A DNA stretch of 64,000 bases from Lichina pygmaea. Lineage: Eukaryota; Ascomycota; Lichinomycetes; Lichinales; Lichinaceae. Below are positions 42,665 through 53,714 of this stretch, in pieces. The notes below the pieces were generated by a model, which ran no database searches, was not told the origin of the DNA, and saw only the letters and a list, made by a program, of their open reading frames with translations. A program made the translations under genes and the position numbers. The stretch lies in the NCBI GenBank assembly GCA_963422465.1, contig OY730169.1, positions 3,906,001 to 3,970,000 on the forward strand, given 5' to 3'. The first letter of the stretch is position 1. Each line of letters starts with the position of its first letter.

Positions 42665-44380
42665 ATGGATGATGCTGTGCCGACAACTGCATCGCTCGAG
42701 GAAATTTACGCGCAGGAGGGTCTCGCCGTCCAGCAGCGCAGGTGGGACGAGCTGCAGTCGCACTTCGAGCAGCGTTATGGCCGCAAACCACAGTTCATAT
42801 CCAGGAGTCCTGGCAGGGTCAACATCATCGGCGAAGTCAGTCGTTGCGATCTATGAGCACATTCTCAGCAGGCTGCTCGTAGGCTTCGGGCTGATGCCTA
42901 CGTAGCACATTGACTACTCCCTCTATGAGGTTATGCCGATGGCAATCACGGCAGATATATTGCTTGCAGTCGCGGAGAATGTGTCTGATGGACCAGCCCA
43001 CGGGAACAAGGAGCCAACTGTCAGGCTCGCCAATGTCCATAGTACGAAGTATGGAGATCGTCAATTTCGCATCCCTTTGACGGGCGATGTCGAGATTGAC
43101 TCGTCAGCGCATGATTGGTCCAATTACTTCAAGGCCGGACTCGGCGGTGCGCTGGCCAGGCTGCGTCAGACGACTGCTCGCGGCGAAGACCTGGTGCCTC
43201 CCAGCATGGATGTCCTCGTGGACGGGACTGTCCCGGGCGGGTCAGGACTGTCAAGCAGCTCAGCGTTCGTGTGTGCCAGCGCGCTCGCCGTTCTGAGAGC
43301 GAACGGCATGACCTCTGTTGACAAGAAGACTCTGGTCGAGCTGGCGATTGTGTCCGAGCGAGCTGTGGGACTCAACTCAGGAGGGTATGGTGGACCGCTT
43401 GCGACTCGATCGTCCGACATTGCTGATGCATCGACCATGCTAGCATGGATCAGTCCGCGTCTGTATTGTCGAAGCGAGGAACCGCTCTTTACGTCTCTTT
43501 CAAGCCCGAGCTGAGCGGCCAGGCGGTGGAGATTCCAGCCACGGAGCCCGAGCTTACCTTTCTCGTCGCCCAGAGCTTTGTCACTGCAGAAAAGCACGTC
43601 TCGGCGCCGGTGTGCTATAACCTTCGGGTCGTCGAGTGCTCGCTGGCCGCGCAGGTGCTGGCCAAGCTACTGGGCGTCAATCGGCCACTGCCACGGGACT
43701 CCAGCCCTTTGGAAGTCAGCTTGAGAGGCCTTCACGACGCATACTTCGAGGAGAACGAGGGCGTCACGGACAATAGCACAACCCCGGCGGACGAGTTCCG
43801 TGCACAGTTGCAGACCTTGCTGGACCGGTCCCGAGAGGTTCTGTCCAAGGAAGAAGGCTACACTCGGGATGAAATTGCCGACATGCTCGGACAGACTGTC
43901 GACGACCTGGAGACGCGCTTCATGACCAGGTGTCCGGTGCGAGCGGATCGGTTCAAGCTGCAGCAGCGGGCCGCGCACGTCTTCAGCGAGGCGATGCGCG
44001 TGCTGGACTTTCGATCCGAGCTGCGCTCCGGGCACGAGGACGCAGACGCGGCCGCGCTTCCGGTCCGGCTCGGCCGGCTCATGAACGAGTCGCAGCGGTC
44101 GTGCCGGGAGCTGTACGAGTGCAGCTGTCCGGAGCTCGACGAGATCTGCGCGCTCGCGCTGCAGGCCGGGGCATACGGCAGCCGTCTGACGGGCGCCGGC
44201 TGGGGCGGATGCACCGTGCACCTCGTGCCGCAGGAGGGCGTCGACGAGATCAAGACGAGCCTCGAAAGGCACTACTACGACAAACACTTTCCGGGTCTCA
44301 CCCGCGACCAGCAGCGAGAGGCGGTTGTCATCAGCAAACCGGCGAGCGGCGCTTTTCTGTTCAAAGCCCTGGCCATCTGA
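42665..44380 (+). CDS. gal1: Galactokinase
   Basis: Three exons, 42665-42835, 42906-43384 and 43444-44380, with introns of 70 and 59 nt; 528 aa, normal for fungi. It phosphorylates alpha-D-galactose at C1 with ATP, the first committed step of the Leloir pathway in the cytosol. The galactokinase signature GRVNIIGEHIDYS is rebuilt across intron 1; the GHMP ATP loop is VPGGSGLSSSSAFVCASALA (about residues 166-185); AVGLNSGGMDQSASVL, holding the catalytic Asp, is rebuilt across intron 2; motif 3 is GSRLTGAGWGGCTVHLVP near the C-terminus. No GAL7 or GAL10 gene is nearby. It reads as a catalytic enzyme rather than a Gal3-type sensor, because the GLSSSSA loop retains its Ser-Ser pair. Confidence 0.96.
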
Positions 44381-46992
44381 TACGTGTTCGACGTACGGCT
44401 ATATGTGTCTTGATCGTCGGGCGATGTACTACCCTCTGAGGGGTGATGTTGTACTTGGAAAGTGTCGCGCTTGGGAAAAGTCGTGCTTGGAAAGAGTCTT
44501 CGTTTTGGATCACCACCACCGAGATTCAGCCGATACGCACTACTATCACTGTTCGTATATCATGTCATCTAAACAATTCACCAATATCCCGTACTGTAGC
44601 TCCATAACATCGTGACTTTATTGCTCTCTCTCGCACAGACCCAAGAAGAGAAAGTAAAGAAGGGATGTGTGTGTACCACCTGGTGATACACTAGAACCAC
44701 AACTTGATACTTGGCTACCTGCTTTTTCTCTTCCTTTGGAAGTTGTATGATGGATCACGAGATATGTAGCTGTGCAGCTGTTTTTGAGAAGACAGTATCA
44801 TCATCACCATCTTCTTCTTCTTCTTCTTCTTCTTCTTCTTCTTCTTCTTCTTCTTCTTCTTCTTCTTCTTCTTCTTCTTCTTCTTCTTCTTCTTCTTCTT
44901 CTTCTTCTTCTTCTTCTTCTTCTTCTTCTTCTTCTTCTTCTTCTTCTTCTTCTTCTTCTTCTCCCTCTCCCTCTTCTCCCTCTTCTTCTCCTTCTTCCTC
45001 TTCTTCTCCCTCTTCTTCTTCCTCTCCTTTTCCTCCTCTTTTAATCTCCTTCCTCATCGTAGAAAAGTGAAAACCAGCGTCTGGCCAGGAATCAGCGTTC
45101 GATTGGTCCGATCCATCTACGACCAATGAAGCTCCTGTCGACCGGGGACTCTACAGAGAGTTGCCCGAGGATTTGCAGGGGTGCCGAGATCAGCCTCCCG
45201 CTGAGTGACAGCTAAATTGTTGTCAGGCACGTGACGGTCTGCAGAGTTTTCCTCTTCTTCTTTGTCATCAGTCCTAGATTTCAGTTGGGCAAGAGAGCCA
45301 AATCTACGTACGTACTTCCGTACACAGTTGACCAGTTGTCGGCTATCAGCACCTCTCCACATACGAGTAGTCGACCGGCTGTCAGCTTTCAGCTCCTAAC
45401 AAGCGACAAGAAGGAAAAATCTGCAGTCTAGTCACGTGCCACCCCTTTCTGTACAACAATCGCGTCGCTCAGGGGGAAGGCTGCTGCTGCCACAGTCCCT
45501 GCGCATCCTCGGACAAAGTCCCCGTCGAGGCCCCGGTCGACAAGAAGCCATGCCACGTACACATCTCCTCTTTCACTCTTTCACTCTTTCACTTTCTCGA
45601 CCAATGAACCACTATGATGACCACAGCTACTCACCTCACCTCACTGCACAACAACAACAACAACAACAAAAATACTGTACCCTGTTTCAGTCACAGCAAA
45701 GCTACTTCCATCATAGAATCAAACCTTCCCGCGAACAGCAAACTGGTAGCTTATCATGTTCTCGTGCCTCTGTGCAGTACGGTAGTGTAGACTACCTGGT
45801 ACTTCCATACACACAGTACGGTACGTTGTGTACCTCCTTCCGTCCTTCCGTCCTTCTTCATGTACAAACTCCCAAGTTTTCTTTCCATCAGAGCTCTAGT
45901 TTTCTCTCATCAGCTCAGTTCTTCTCTGCTCAGCTCAGTTCTTCTGATTCAGCCTATACAAGTACAAGTACCAGTAGTTACTGTACGTATGCATGTAATT
46001 GGTAGCCATACCATACCGAGGACGCTGTGTATTCACTTTCATACTTGTGTATCTACAGCACTTGGCCTGTCTCTGTGTGCTTACGGGGTGTGGAGTATGG
46101 AGTATGGAGTATGGAGTATGGAGTGGTAGGAGTAGGCTGTTGAGAAGCACGGTGAAGATGTAATGTCCCCGACTACAGTACCTTGCTGTGCTTTCCCGTT
46201 GCTGATAATAAGGAAGTCTTGTTTTGCTATTCTTTTTTTGTCACACCACCTTCTTCTTCTTCTTCTTCTTCTTCTTCTTCTCCTTCTTCTCTGTCTTCTT
46301 CTTCTTCTTCTTCTTTGTATTTCTTTCTTTTATTCCTTCTTTCTTTGCGCGCAGTAGAGCCTCCCACCCATACTTCTGTACCCCGTACATACGTTCCACC
46401 GACACTGCTACACCCACATTTTTGCACTCCGTACTTACATACAAGCGTCCGTACGGAGATACTCTGTACAGGCTCCGTACAGTAAGACGACATCATGTTT
46501 AAATTCTTGATGTTATAATTCTTGGTGGGTGCTCTTGAGTCGCCGTCGAAGAAGAAGAAGAAGAAGAAGAAGAACAAAAGAGAGAAAAAGGAAAGAAGAC
46601 AAAGGGAAGAGGGAGAAAGAGAAACAAAGAGGAAGAAAAGAATGGAAAGAGAACCCGTTCCCCCTTTTGGTATCATCCGTTTTGCAAAACAGCAAGCCCA
46701 TGAACGGAAAAAGGTGCCGAGCACACACCCATTCGCGCTAGTGCCAGTGCGACCCACCCAGTCGTGCCTGTGTGACACGCCTCCCCGTCGCTCGGGACGG
46801 ACGTCTGTCAGCGAGAGACGAGGGTGTAGGAGGATCTGGGATGGAAAGCGATGGTGAAGAAGGTATTAAAAATAGACGTAAAAGGGGCGACAAGAGTGAG
46901 AAATAGAGAATAGGAGAGTAATTAAGTCGTGGCGAGATTGGCTCATCTTCGAGCGGACTGTTCTAGGACTGCATGTAGTCAGCATCCGGTCG
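44381..46992. other. Repeat-rich intergenic region
   Basis: No gene supported in 2.6 kb. It contains a (TTC)n tract of about 150 bp, a second TTC block at 46250-46315, (GAA)n at 46546-46574, a CAA run at 45645-45670 and a TATGGAG repeat at 46090-46125. Long homopolymer 'proteins' read from these tracts (poly-Ser, poly-Leu, poly-Glu) are artefacts. Confidence 0.65.
44811..44962 (+). repeat. (TTC)n microsatellite, about 50 copies
   Basis: A nearly uninterrupted run of about 150 bp, polypyrimidine on the plus strand and (GAA)n on the minus, breaking into CTCCCTC/TTCTTC variants to about 45045. It lies about 430 bp after the galactokinase stop. Confidence 0.97.
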
Positions 46993-48299
46993 TTATGACT
47001 GAACGACTGGAACGACATGGACGTCAGGAGACGACCTACCGACTTCCGTCGTGACTTCAACCTCCATCGGCCTCGGCGGCTTCTTGTGAAGCTCGACCGA
47101 GTCCTCGTCGTACCGGTGGTATGGCTTGTCGTTGATCGAGTTTGGCAGGTTGCTCCGGTCGCTACGGTCGCTCCGCCCCCGGCTCGGATAGCCGCTGATC
47201 TGGCTGAAGAACCTCGGGGCGCAGTGGTGGAGCAGCGCCTTGAGCGCGGGCATGCAAGCGCAGATGAGCCCGACGTTGGCTTCGATGACCGTCCATATCG
47301 ATCCGTCGAGCACGTGCCACGTGTCGTCGGTGCTGTTCAGAGTCTTGATGTAGATGGCCAGCCGCACGACGCTAACGACGCAGACGCTGGCGTTCGAGTC
47401 AGCGAGCAAGATATTCCCAGGCTCGGCTCGCCATCGCGCGCCGGAGACTCTTACAAGGACCCGGTCGCGAAGACGACCATCAGCACGACCTTCTGCTTCG
47501 TGTTCGCCTGCAGCTTCCACACCTGCCGCAGAGGCAGCACGAGGATGATGATGTCGGTGACGATGTTGAGAACGGAGCTGAAGATGCTGAGCTGCGTGAC
47601 GTTGTCGCAAGCGCCCTTGCTCGGGTTGCACCGAGAGATGGTGCCGACGAAGCCAGCCAGACTGTAGGCCGTCACGACGAACATCATGATCCACGTCATG
47701 ATGCGGAAGGACTTGGCCGTGGTGAAGACTCGGAGGTAGAGGAAGAGGATGGAGATCTTGACAAAGTACATGAAGAACATGTATATGGAGAAGGTGATGA
47801 GGCGGTACTGTAGCCTCTCATGTCAGCCATCGTCGTCCGGCTGCTCGACTCGACTCAACCGCAAGGCTGAGGGGAGGGAAGGCCTTACTCGAGGAAAATT
47901 TGGATGATAGGTATCGTAAGGCACATCCCACACGTGCAGGCCTGTGCCGTAACGAGAGACTGTAGGTGATGCTCGTCAGCAACGGCCGGGTCCCCCGGCT
48001 CGTCGTCCGGCTCGTGCACACTCACGCTGATACTCTGTGACGCCGTCGGCAATGGCCAGGCCCATTGCGACGACGCAGGTGTAGTCATCCCAGCCGAGGA
48101 CACGCGTGATGAATATGCGGGTGTACATGCGCAACAAGAAGAACAGGCCCGAGACGATCGGGGAGATGATGGAGACCCAGGCGTGGATGTCCGCTCGTGA
48201 CACCGGGTCGACGAAGTTCGACGTGACCCCGGGAGGAGGAGGCTTGGCTGGACGAATGTCCTCTCGCGCCACGAGTCGCATCGTCGGGGTGGCCGGCAT
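46993..48299 (-). CDS. SAT4-type rhodopsin-domain integral membrane protein
   Basis: Four exons on the minus strand: 48299-48026, 47959-47889, 47807-47455 and 47386-46993; introns 66, 81 and 68 nt; 363 aa. Seven hydrophobic helices are readable: WVSIISPIVSGLFFLL, YTCVVAMGLAIADGV, FSIYMFFMYFVKISILFLYL, IMTWIMMFVVTAYSLAGFVG, IFSSVLNIVTDIIILVLPL, VVLMVVFATGSFVCVVSVVR and IWTVIEANVGLICACMPAL. Family landmarks are the WDDYT after helix 2's loop, YGTGLHVWDVP (rebuilt by splicing), FCNP-like SRCNPSKGAC, and DGSIWTVIEANVGLICACMP. These fungal proteins are very numerous in Pezizomycotina and mostly of unknown role; some sit in secondary-metabolite clusters, but no such cluster is seen here. The C-terminal tail is charged and disordered. 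Confidence 0.85.
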
Positions 48300-51200
48300 G
48301 TCGATAAGACGGACGAGCGCGAGAGAGCTTCAAGAGGCGTGCTGTGCAGGATGGCGGGGCTCAAGCTTGATATATCGAGCTCTCGAATCCCGCGCACGAA
48401 CCACCAGAGCAGGGATCAAGGACCAGGGGAAAGACAAGCGGCGCATCGGTAGACAAGGATGGTGTCCATATTCTTATGGTCCTCGACGCTCTCCGGTATC
48501 CGGCTCGTTCCCACCATTGGGGGGGGGACCCCGCCACGCCCGCTTCCGGCATGGGACTTACCACTGATGGCATGTCTCGCGGGTTGCGCATGCACCTGAC
48601 AAAAGCGTGCTAAAGGCGACACCATCATGAGCCAGTTGACACGCACTCTATTTCTCCCGTGCCGTTGATTGTGCAGAGATCCAATCAAAAGGTGGCGAGA
48701 GAGTGGCCATGCTCCATGGTTCTGAACTTGTGATCGACCAGAGGAGAGACGCTCCAGGTGCCCTGAGACATAGCAACCGAGCGCGCTGAGTTTTGGGCGG
48801 CGAACGTTAAGTCAGAAACGAAGAAGGAAAATAAGGTAGGGTACTGCAGGAGCAGTACAGTCGTACAACAACCACGTTGTATCTGCTATTCGTGGAGAAA
48901 GCTAGTTTCTCTCCTCCCCCTGGCTTGTCATGCATGGACAGGGATGAGGGGTTGTTGGGCTCATAGGGATCTCACTCCGAGGACAGTGCGTTTGCGCGTA
49001 TGTACGCTGTAGAGTCGGTTCACGATCAGGGCTGTTGCTTGCTGCCCACATGGTCGTCGTCCAGCAGCGGTGCGCAGCAGATATGCCGAGGCCAGCACCG
49101 TCCCCACCTGCCAAGAGGGGAAAGCAGATGAGGGCATCCTGACGCTAGCCCTGCGGGTGACGGTGATTGCCACGACCCTCTGTCGGTTGGCGCACATCGT
49201 TGATGGGCGACTTCCGCCGATAAAGACATTCGTCATGTTCGACGCAGCCGGGCTGGGGACTTCAGGCTAGAAAACCCAGAGCTTCTTTTTTGTTCTGCTC
49301 CTTCCGCCCTGGAGAAGGGCACGGAGGGATATCAACCGCGCCAGTTGGTGGGACGGCCAGAAGCGGCACACGAGAAGGGTCTGGTCCATGCTAAGGCATG
49401 TCGAGCATCCAGGGCGGCGGCCGGATGACACCACGACGGCCAATTCACAGCGGCCTGGACGCACTCCACGTTCGTAGTCGGCCGTGCCAGCAGCCGATCC
49501 CACCAGGCCAGCTGCCGTCATTTGATTGCCGTTCGTCCAACCGCCCTTTTGCCTGATCGTGTCTCGCTAGATGCTTTCTTTTTCACCATACCGGCTTCCT
49601 GCGAGCGTGCGTGCCAACCAGTGCCAACTCTCCGGGCCTTCTGTCGCACATCGTTCGGAGGCCGACGCGTGTGACGAGAGGGTCCTGGAGGGGTCCTGCG
49701 TCGAAGGAGAGCGCAGCATCGACGGCGAGAGCCTCGTCGTCGGCTCTCTCTCGACATAAAATCGCTTATATCTGAGCGCCGCGTGGCTGTCTCACCGCGA
49801 GTCGGAGGCCACGCAACCGTTGCGGAGGTCGGCTATCGTTCGCTTTCGCCAGGCCGGCGCCATGCAGCGACTTTGACTTTGCAGGTACATTCGCATCCCC
49901 AGGCCACTTGGCCGTGTCGGAGTTGACAATCGAGCGCAGTTCCCACGGTCCGGCATGCGATCGCGGATGCTCAGACGCCCCAGCGTCCCGTGGAAGGGCA
50001 TAAGGTCCGTCATGCGAAACGAGACTACTGCGAGCCGCACTATGTGCCGTCTCTTCCGTGCTCCACCAGCAGCAGCGCTAGAGAACGAAGCGTCCACTCG
50101 GAGACTGATGCAAGTGCGCGTTTCCACGGTCGATGTCGACATCGACGGCCGCTCCAGGTCGGTCAGCGGTCACCTGCCGTTTATCATTCTAGAACTTGCC
50201 CGTTGCTGCCAAACATCAGTTAGCAGTTGGCCTAGTCCTGGGCTGCCTTCGAGTCGCACACCGCATCCGGCTCAAGGGACGAGGTGCGGATGTACGTACT
50301 CCGTACAGGATTCGGATGTCCTATCTGACAGCTTTCTCGCTACCAGATTGTACTTTTGATAATCAGGTATCTTTAGGCAAATATGGGTGGAAGATACCAG
50401 CAGAGATTCTGTCCTTTCTGCGTCGTACACGCGTCCCTCGTACGAGAGATCTCCGGGCATACGGAGTACTAAAGATGTAGCGACACGCTATCAGCGGACA
50501 ACTTTTGTCATAAGCGCTATTTCTCGCAAACACTTCATATCCGCTGAGAACATCCAAGTCTTCACCCCCCCCCCCCCCCCCCCTGTACGACCAGAGATGT
50601 CTGATCTTCCGATCTCGTTTATATGTACGCGTAGCTAGAGGTGCATTCAGCTCCACATCTGGGCTGATCCCTCGAGCATGCGAGATGAGGATGAGCTGGG
50701 GCAATTACCGTACTCGAGCACGGCGAGAGGCTGCAATGGTAGAAGATCGTCCCAAAGTCATCTTCAAGACAGAGCATATGCAGCCAGCCGTGCCAGCCCA
50801 AGTTCTACTGTACCGTAGCTGAACGTTGAGGCAAGAAGATGATGGAAATCCACCTCTCCGGCTGCGGCCCTGAGGGTGTCGTCATCTTTAGATGCCGAGG
50901 ACACCAAGATCGATTGACCGAGATTGAAGGCTATCGTAACAGGTCACAACCCAGTCTTGTCGGGACCGAGATATGAGCTGTGGGCCGGAGGTGGAGACCA
51001 GTCACGCTCGAGAAGGTCACGTGAGAGAAACAACATTCGTCAACACACGACCGATCTCCTCCAAGAGACCTTTGTGTTGCTTGAAACTCTTCTGCACGAC
51101 GATGCGTACGCGTACGAGTACTCGTACGCGGACAAGCAGTCTGACTCTGTCTGATACAATTATCTCTACTAGTGTTGCCGATCGTAAAGGGGAAGCCCCA

Positions 51201-52539
51201 TCCACAGCGCCCAGGAAGTATCGGCAACCGCGAAGCTCTTTCCTGGACTCCAAACTGGCCGCCCAGGAGGAGTCTTAAAGCTACGGTACGGACGTGTTCG
51301 ACTGTCGTATACGATGGCGGAAGACTTGCAGCCCGTAAGTGTGAGATGTGGACCACCCTTGGACTTGAGAGGAAGAAAGAATTTTGGGTTCCCATGACAG
51401 AAACATCTTTTACGTGTGTAGACATACGCACTGGAAATCATCGTCACCGAGTTACCATACGTCTTGGAAGACAAGAATCAATGCCCTCTTTTGAGACATC
51501 AACTACCGACTTTTCCCACTCCACTTTGTGCTAGAAACTCCTACAGAGTCTAGGAAGCAGGCAAGCAACGGAGCCAACAACATCAGCAGTGGCAGAACCA
51601 GAGGTGGAGCTGAGAACTGGCCCCCTCGCAGCACCCACAAATTACGGGGGAGAAAACAGCTGAGAGCATCTGCCGTACCGTGGCTCTTCCAGAGCGGACT
51701 ACGGTACAATGAATAAGATTCGGTTTAGGGGTGCAACTCCAGGGGCAGTGGCAGACTAAACTAGACATTACATTTCGGGGGGGGGGGGGAGGGAGAGGGG
51801 GAGAGGGGAGGGGGAGAAAGGGTCGCATGGCTGGTAATGAAGTAGCAGGTAAGGAAGCAGCAAGTGCAGAGTATTCGCAGCACGACTACGAGATCTCGAA
51901 CCATGGTACGCGCACGCACGACATCGACGATAAGACTTTGTACGTCGGTGGATGAGAAGCAAAGGGGTTTCGCCCCGAAGACGGCTTCGAGGATCCTTTC
52001 GAGTTATTTCAGCGACTCCCGGCACGGACTAGATGACTGGATCCGCGAGGGCGAAGAATCTTCAATCCAGTACATTATCATCATCAGCGTCGACGTCTAG
52101 AAAACTAAATAGTGGAAGATCAGATATGGGGAGATGAAGCAGCTGTTCGGGGGAGTAGTCGCCCTTTGACAGCTCGATTCTGGCTGCGGTTGGGAGACTT
52201 GGATCGATGGGTACTGAGTCTCAATGGCGCGATGAAGTGTCGTTGGTTATTGTCGAGAAGCGCGTTGAATTCAGGAGCGATACTGCTGCTCCAACTCGTA
52301 GATGGTGAGAATACCCGCGGCTATATTCAAGCCCTCTCCTGGGGCTGCCCCTGCTCATACTACCCTGCTCGCTGATCATCGGTGGCGTAGATGGTCAATC
52401 TCGGGTCTTAGAACTTTCACGGGGCTTCTTCGAGGCTTCCTCGGTCTCGGCGCTATCCCGGGGCTTGCTCGACAATGGCCATGCTCAGACCTCAGGCCCC
52501 GGCAATGGCGGCGTGGCGACGTCCATCTCGACAGATCTG
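48300..52539. other. Long stretch without a convincing gene
   Basis: I see no supportable gene across 4.2 kb. Frames up to about 170 codons exist on both strands but carry no motif, signal peptide or splice-linked extension. Notable are a 17-nt poly-C run at about 50566-50582, poly-G at about 51778-51789 and TACGTACTCCGTACAG-type words at 50290-50310. A gene with many small exons could have escaped notice. Confidence 0.4.
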
Positions 52540-53583
52540 CTAGTCTCCCACAGCCCCTATACTGCCGTGGTTTAGCCCAGAATGAGGGCGTCGAGGGTGT
52601 TTTTTGAGGCGTCCATTAGAGCCCTGGACTCCTACCACTCCCTTCTGTCCAGTCTTGTGCGGGATGCCGTGGTGGAGGAACAATCCCATCAATCTCGCAA
52701 GTCGAATCGACTCCACCTCTAATCAGGTTACGCCCCCAACGAGGTCGTCGAAGAGCCTCCGGAAGTCATCTTTCGGTTGTTCAGCGCGCCATGACGAACC
52801 CATCCACCAGGGGTTAGATGGTCAAGCATATTGTCGACGGCGTAAAGAGCGAAGCCGAACGGCCGGATACCCACTTCGGCCCAGTCGAAGTTTTCCGTGG
52901 TCTCATCCGCCTATGATCAACAATCATGTTTGTCTCGCTGAGGTCGTCATGACTGATGGGTTCCTGGAAGCGGGTCGGGGAATTGATGGAGGGCAGGTCG
53001 AAGTCGGAGCAGCAGTCTTCCAGAATGGTGAAAATGGCGTTGGAGTCTGGTTTGCTACTGCTCTGTCAGGACTGCGCAAAGAACCTCTCTTTTGGAGGTG
53101 GATGTTGTTAGCGTGTCCTGAGGTGGAGAAAGTAAAAAGAGAAGAGTACTAACCAACTTCGCCAGGCTGCGCATGGTAGCTAGCTAATGATCCAGTCCAT
53201 CGTCCGGCAGGGAAACGGGGATGTTGAAACGTCTATCTCCTGAGAGCTTGTCCACCGTGTACATTAGTAAGGCCGGTGATGATGACGACGATCCGCAAAT
53301 CGTGCCATGGAAAGTACAGCCAGCGATGAAGCCTGGATGGGTTTCTTGGACTGCCGTCAAGACGTCTGCGCCTGGCGGAGACCCCGCCTTTCCGACCTAG
53401 GGGATGACTGCCATTTGCTGCTGCCACTGTGGAATTGAAGGCACCCTGGAGAGGAAGACGTTTGATCCACCCTCCGAAAGCTTTGTTGGCAAACGCGTCG
53501 CAGTGGCGTCTCGTACCGCTCGCTACCGCTTTCGAGAAGAAATCGGAGATGGACAACTCGAGTACCTTGTTGTCAGAGGACAT
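52540..53583 (-). pseudogene. APH-family phosphotransferase relic
   Basis: On the minus strand, pieces of a fungal aminoglycoside-phosphotransferase-like (APH) kinase appear in order but in different frames: MSSDNKVLELSISDFFSKAV and CDAFANKAFGGWIKRLPLQG near 53583-53420; then HDDLSETNMIVD (matching the HGDLSxxNILVD catalytic loop, with His-Gly replaced by His-Asp); NFDWAEVGIRPFGFALYAVD (matching the DWE/DWAE metal loop); FRRLFDDLV; and GLFLHHGIPHKTGQKG near 52630. At least two frameshifts separate these pieces, and no intron boundaries explain them, so the gene looks decayed. The family reading is from motif resemblance only. Confidence 0.5.
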
Positions 53584-53714
53584 GGTACGACAGCTGGAAA
53601 ATGATTGAGTCACGGGCTTTGGTAGCAGCGCGAGCGTCGTGGCTACCAAATGGCGTTTTTGAGCGGTTTTCACAGCTGAGATTGGGTCTCGGAAGGGCCC
53701 GGAAGCTCGAGTTC

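Noticed and set aside
44755-45126. Poly-Glu (minus) and poly-Ser/poly-Leu (plus) proteins
   Set aside because: Direct translation of the TTC/GAA microsatellite.
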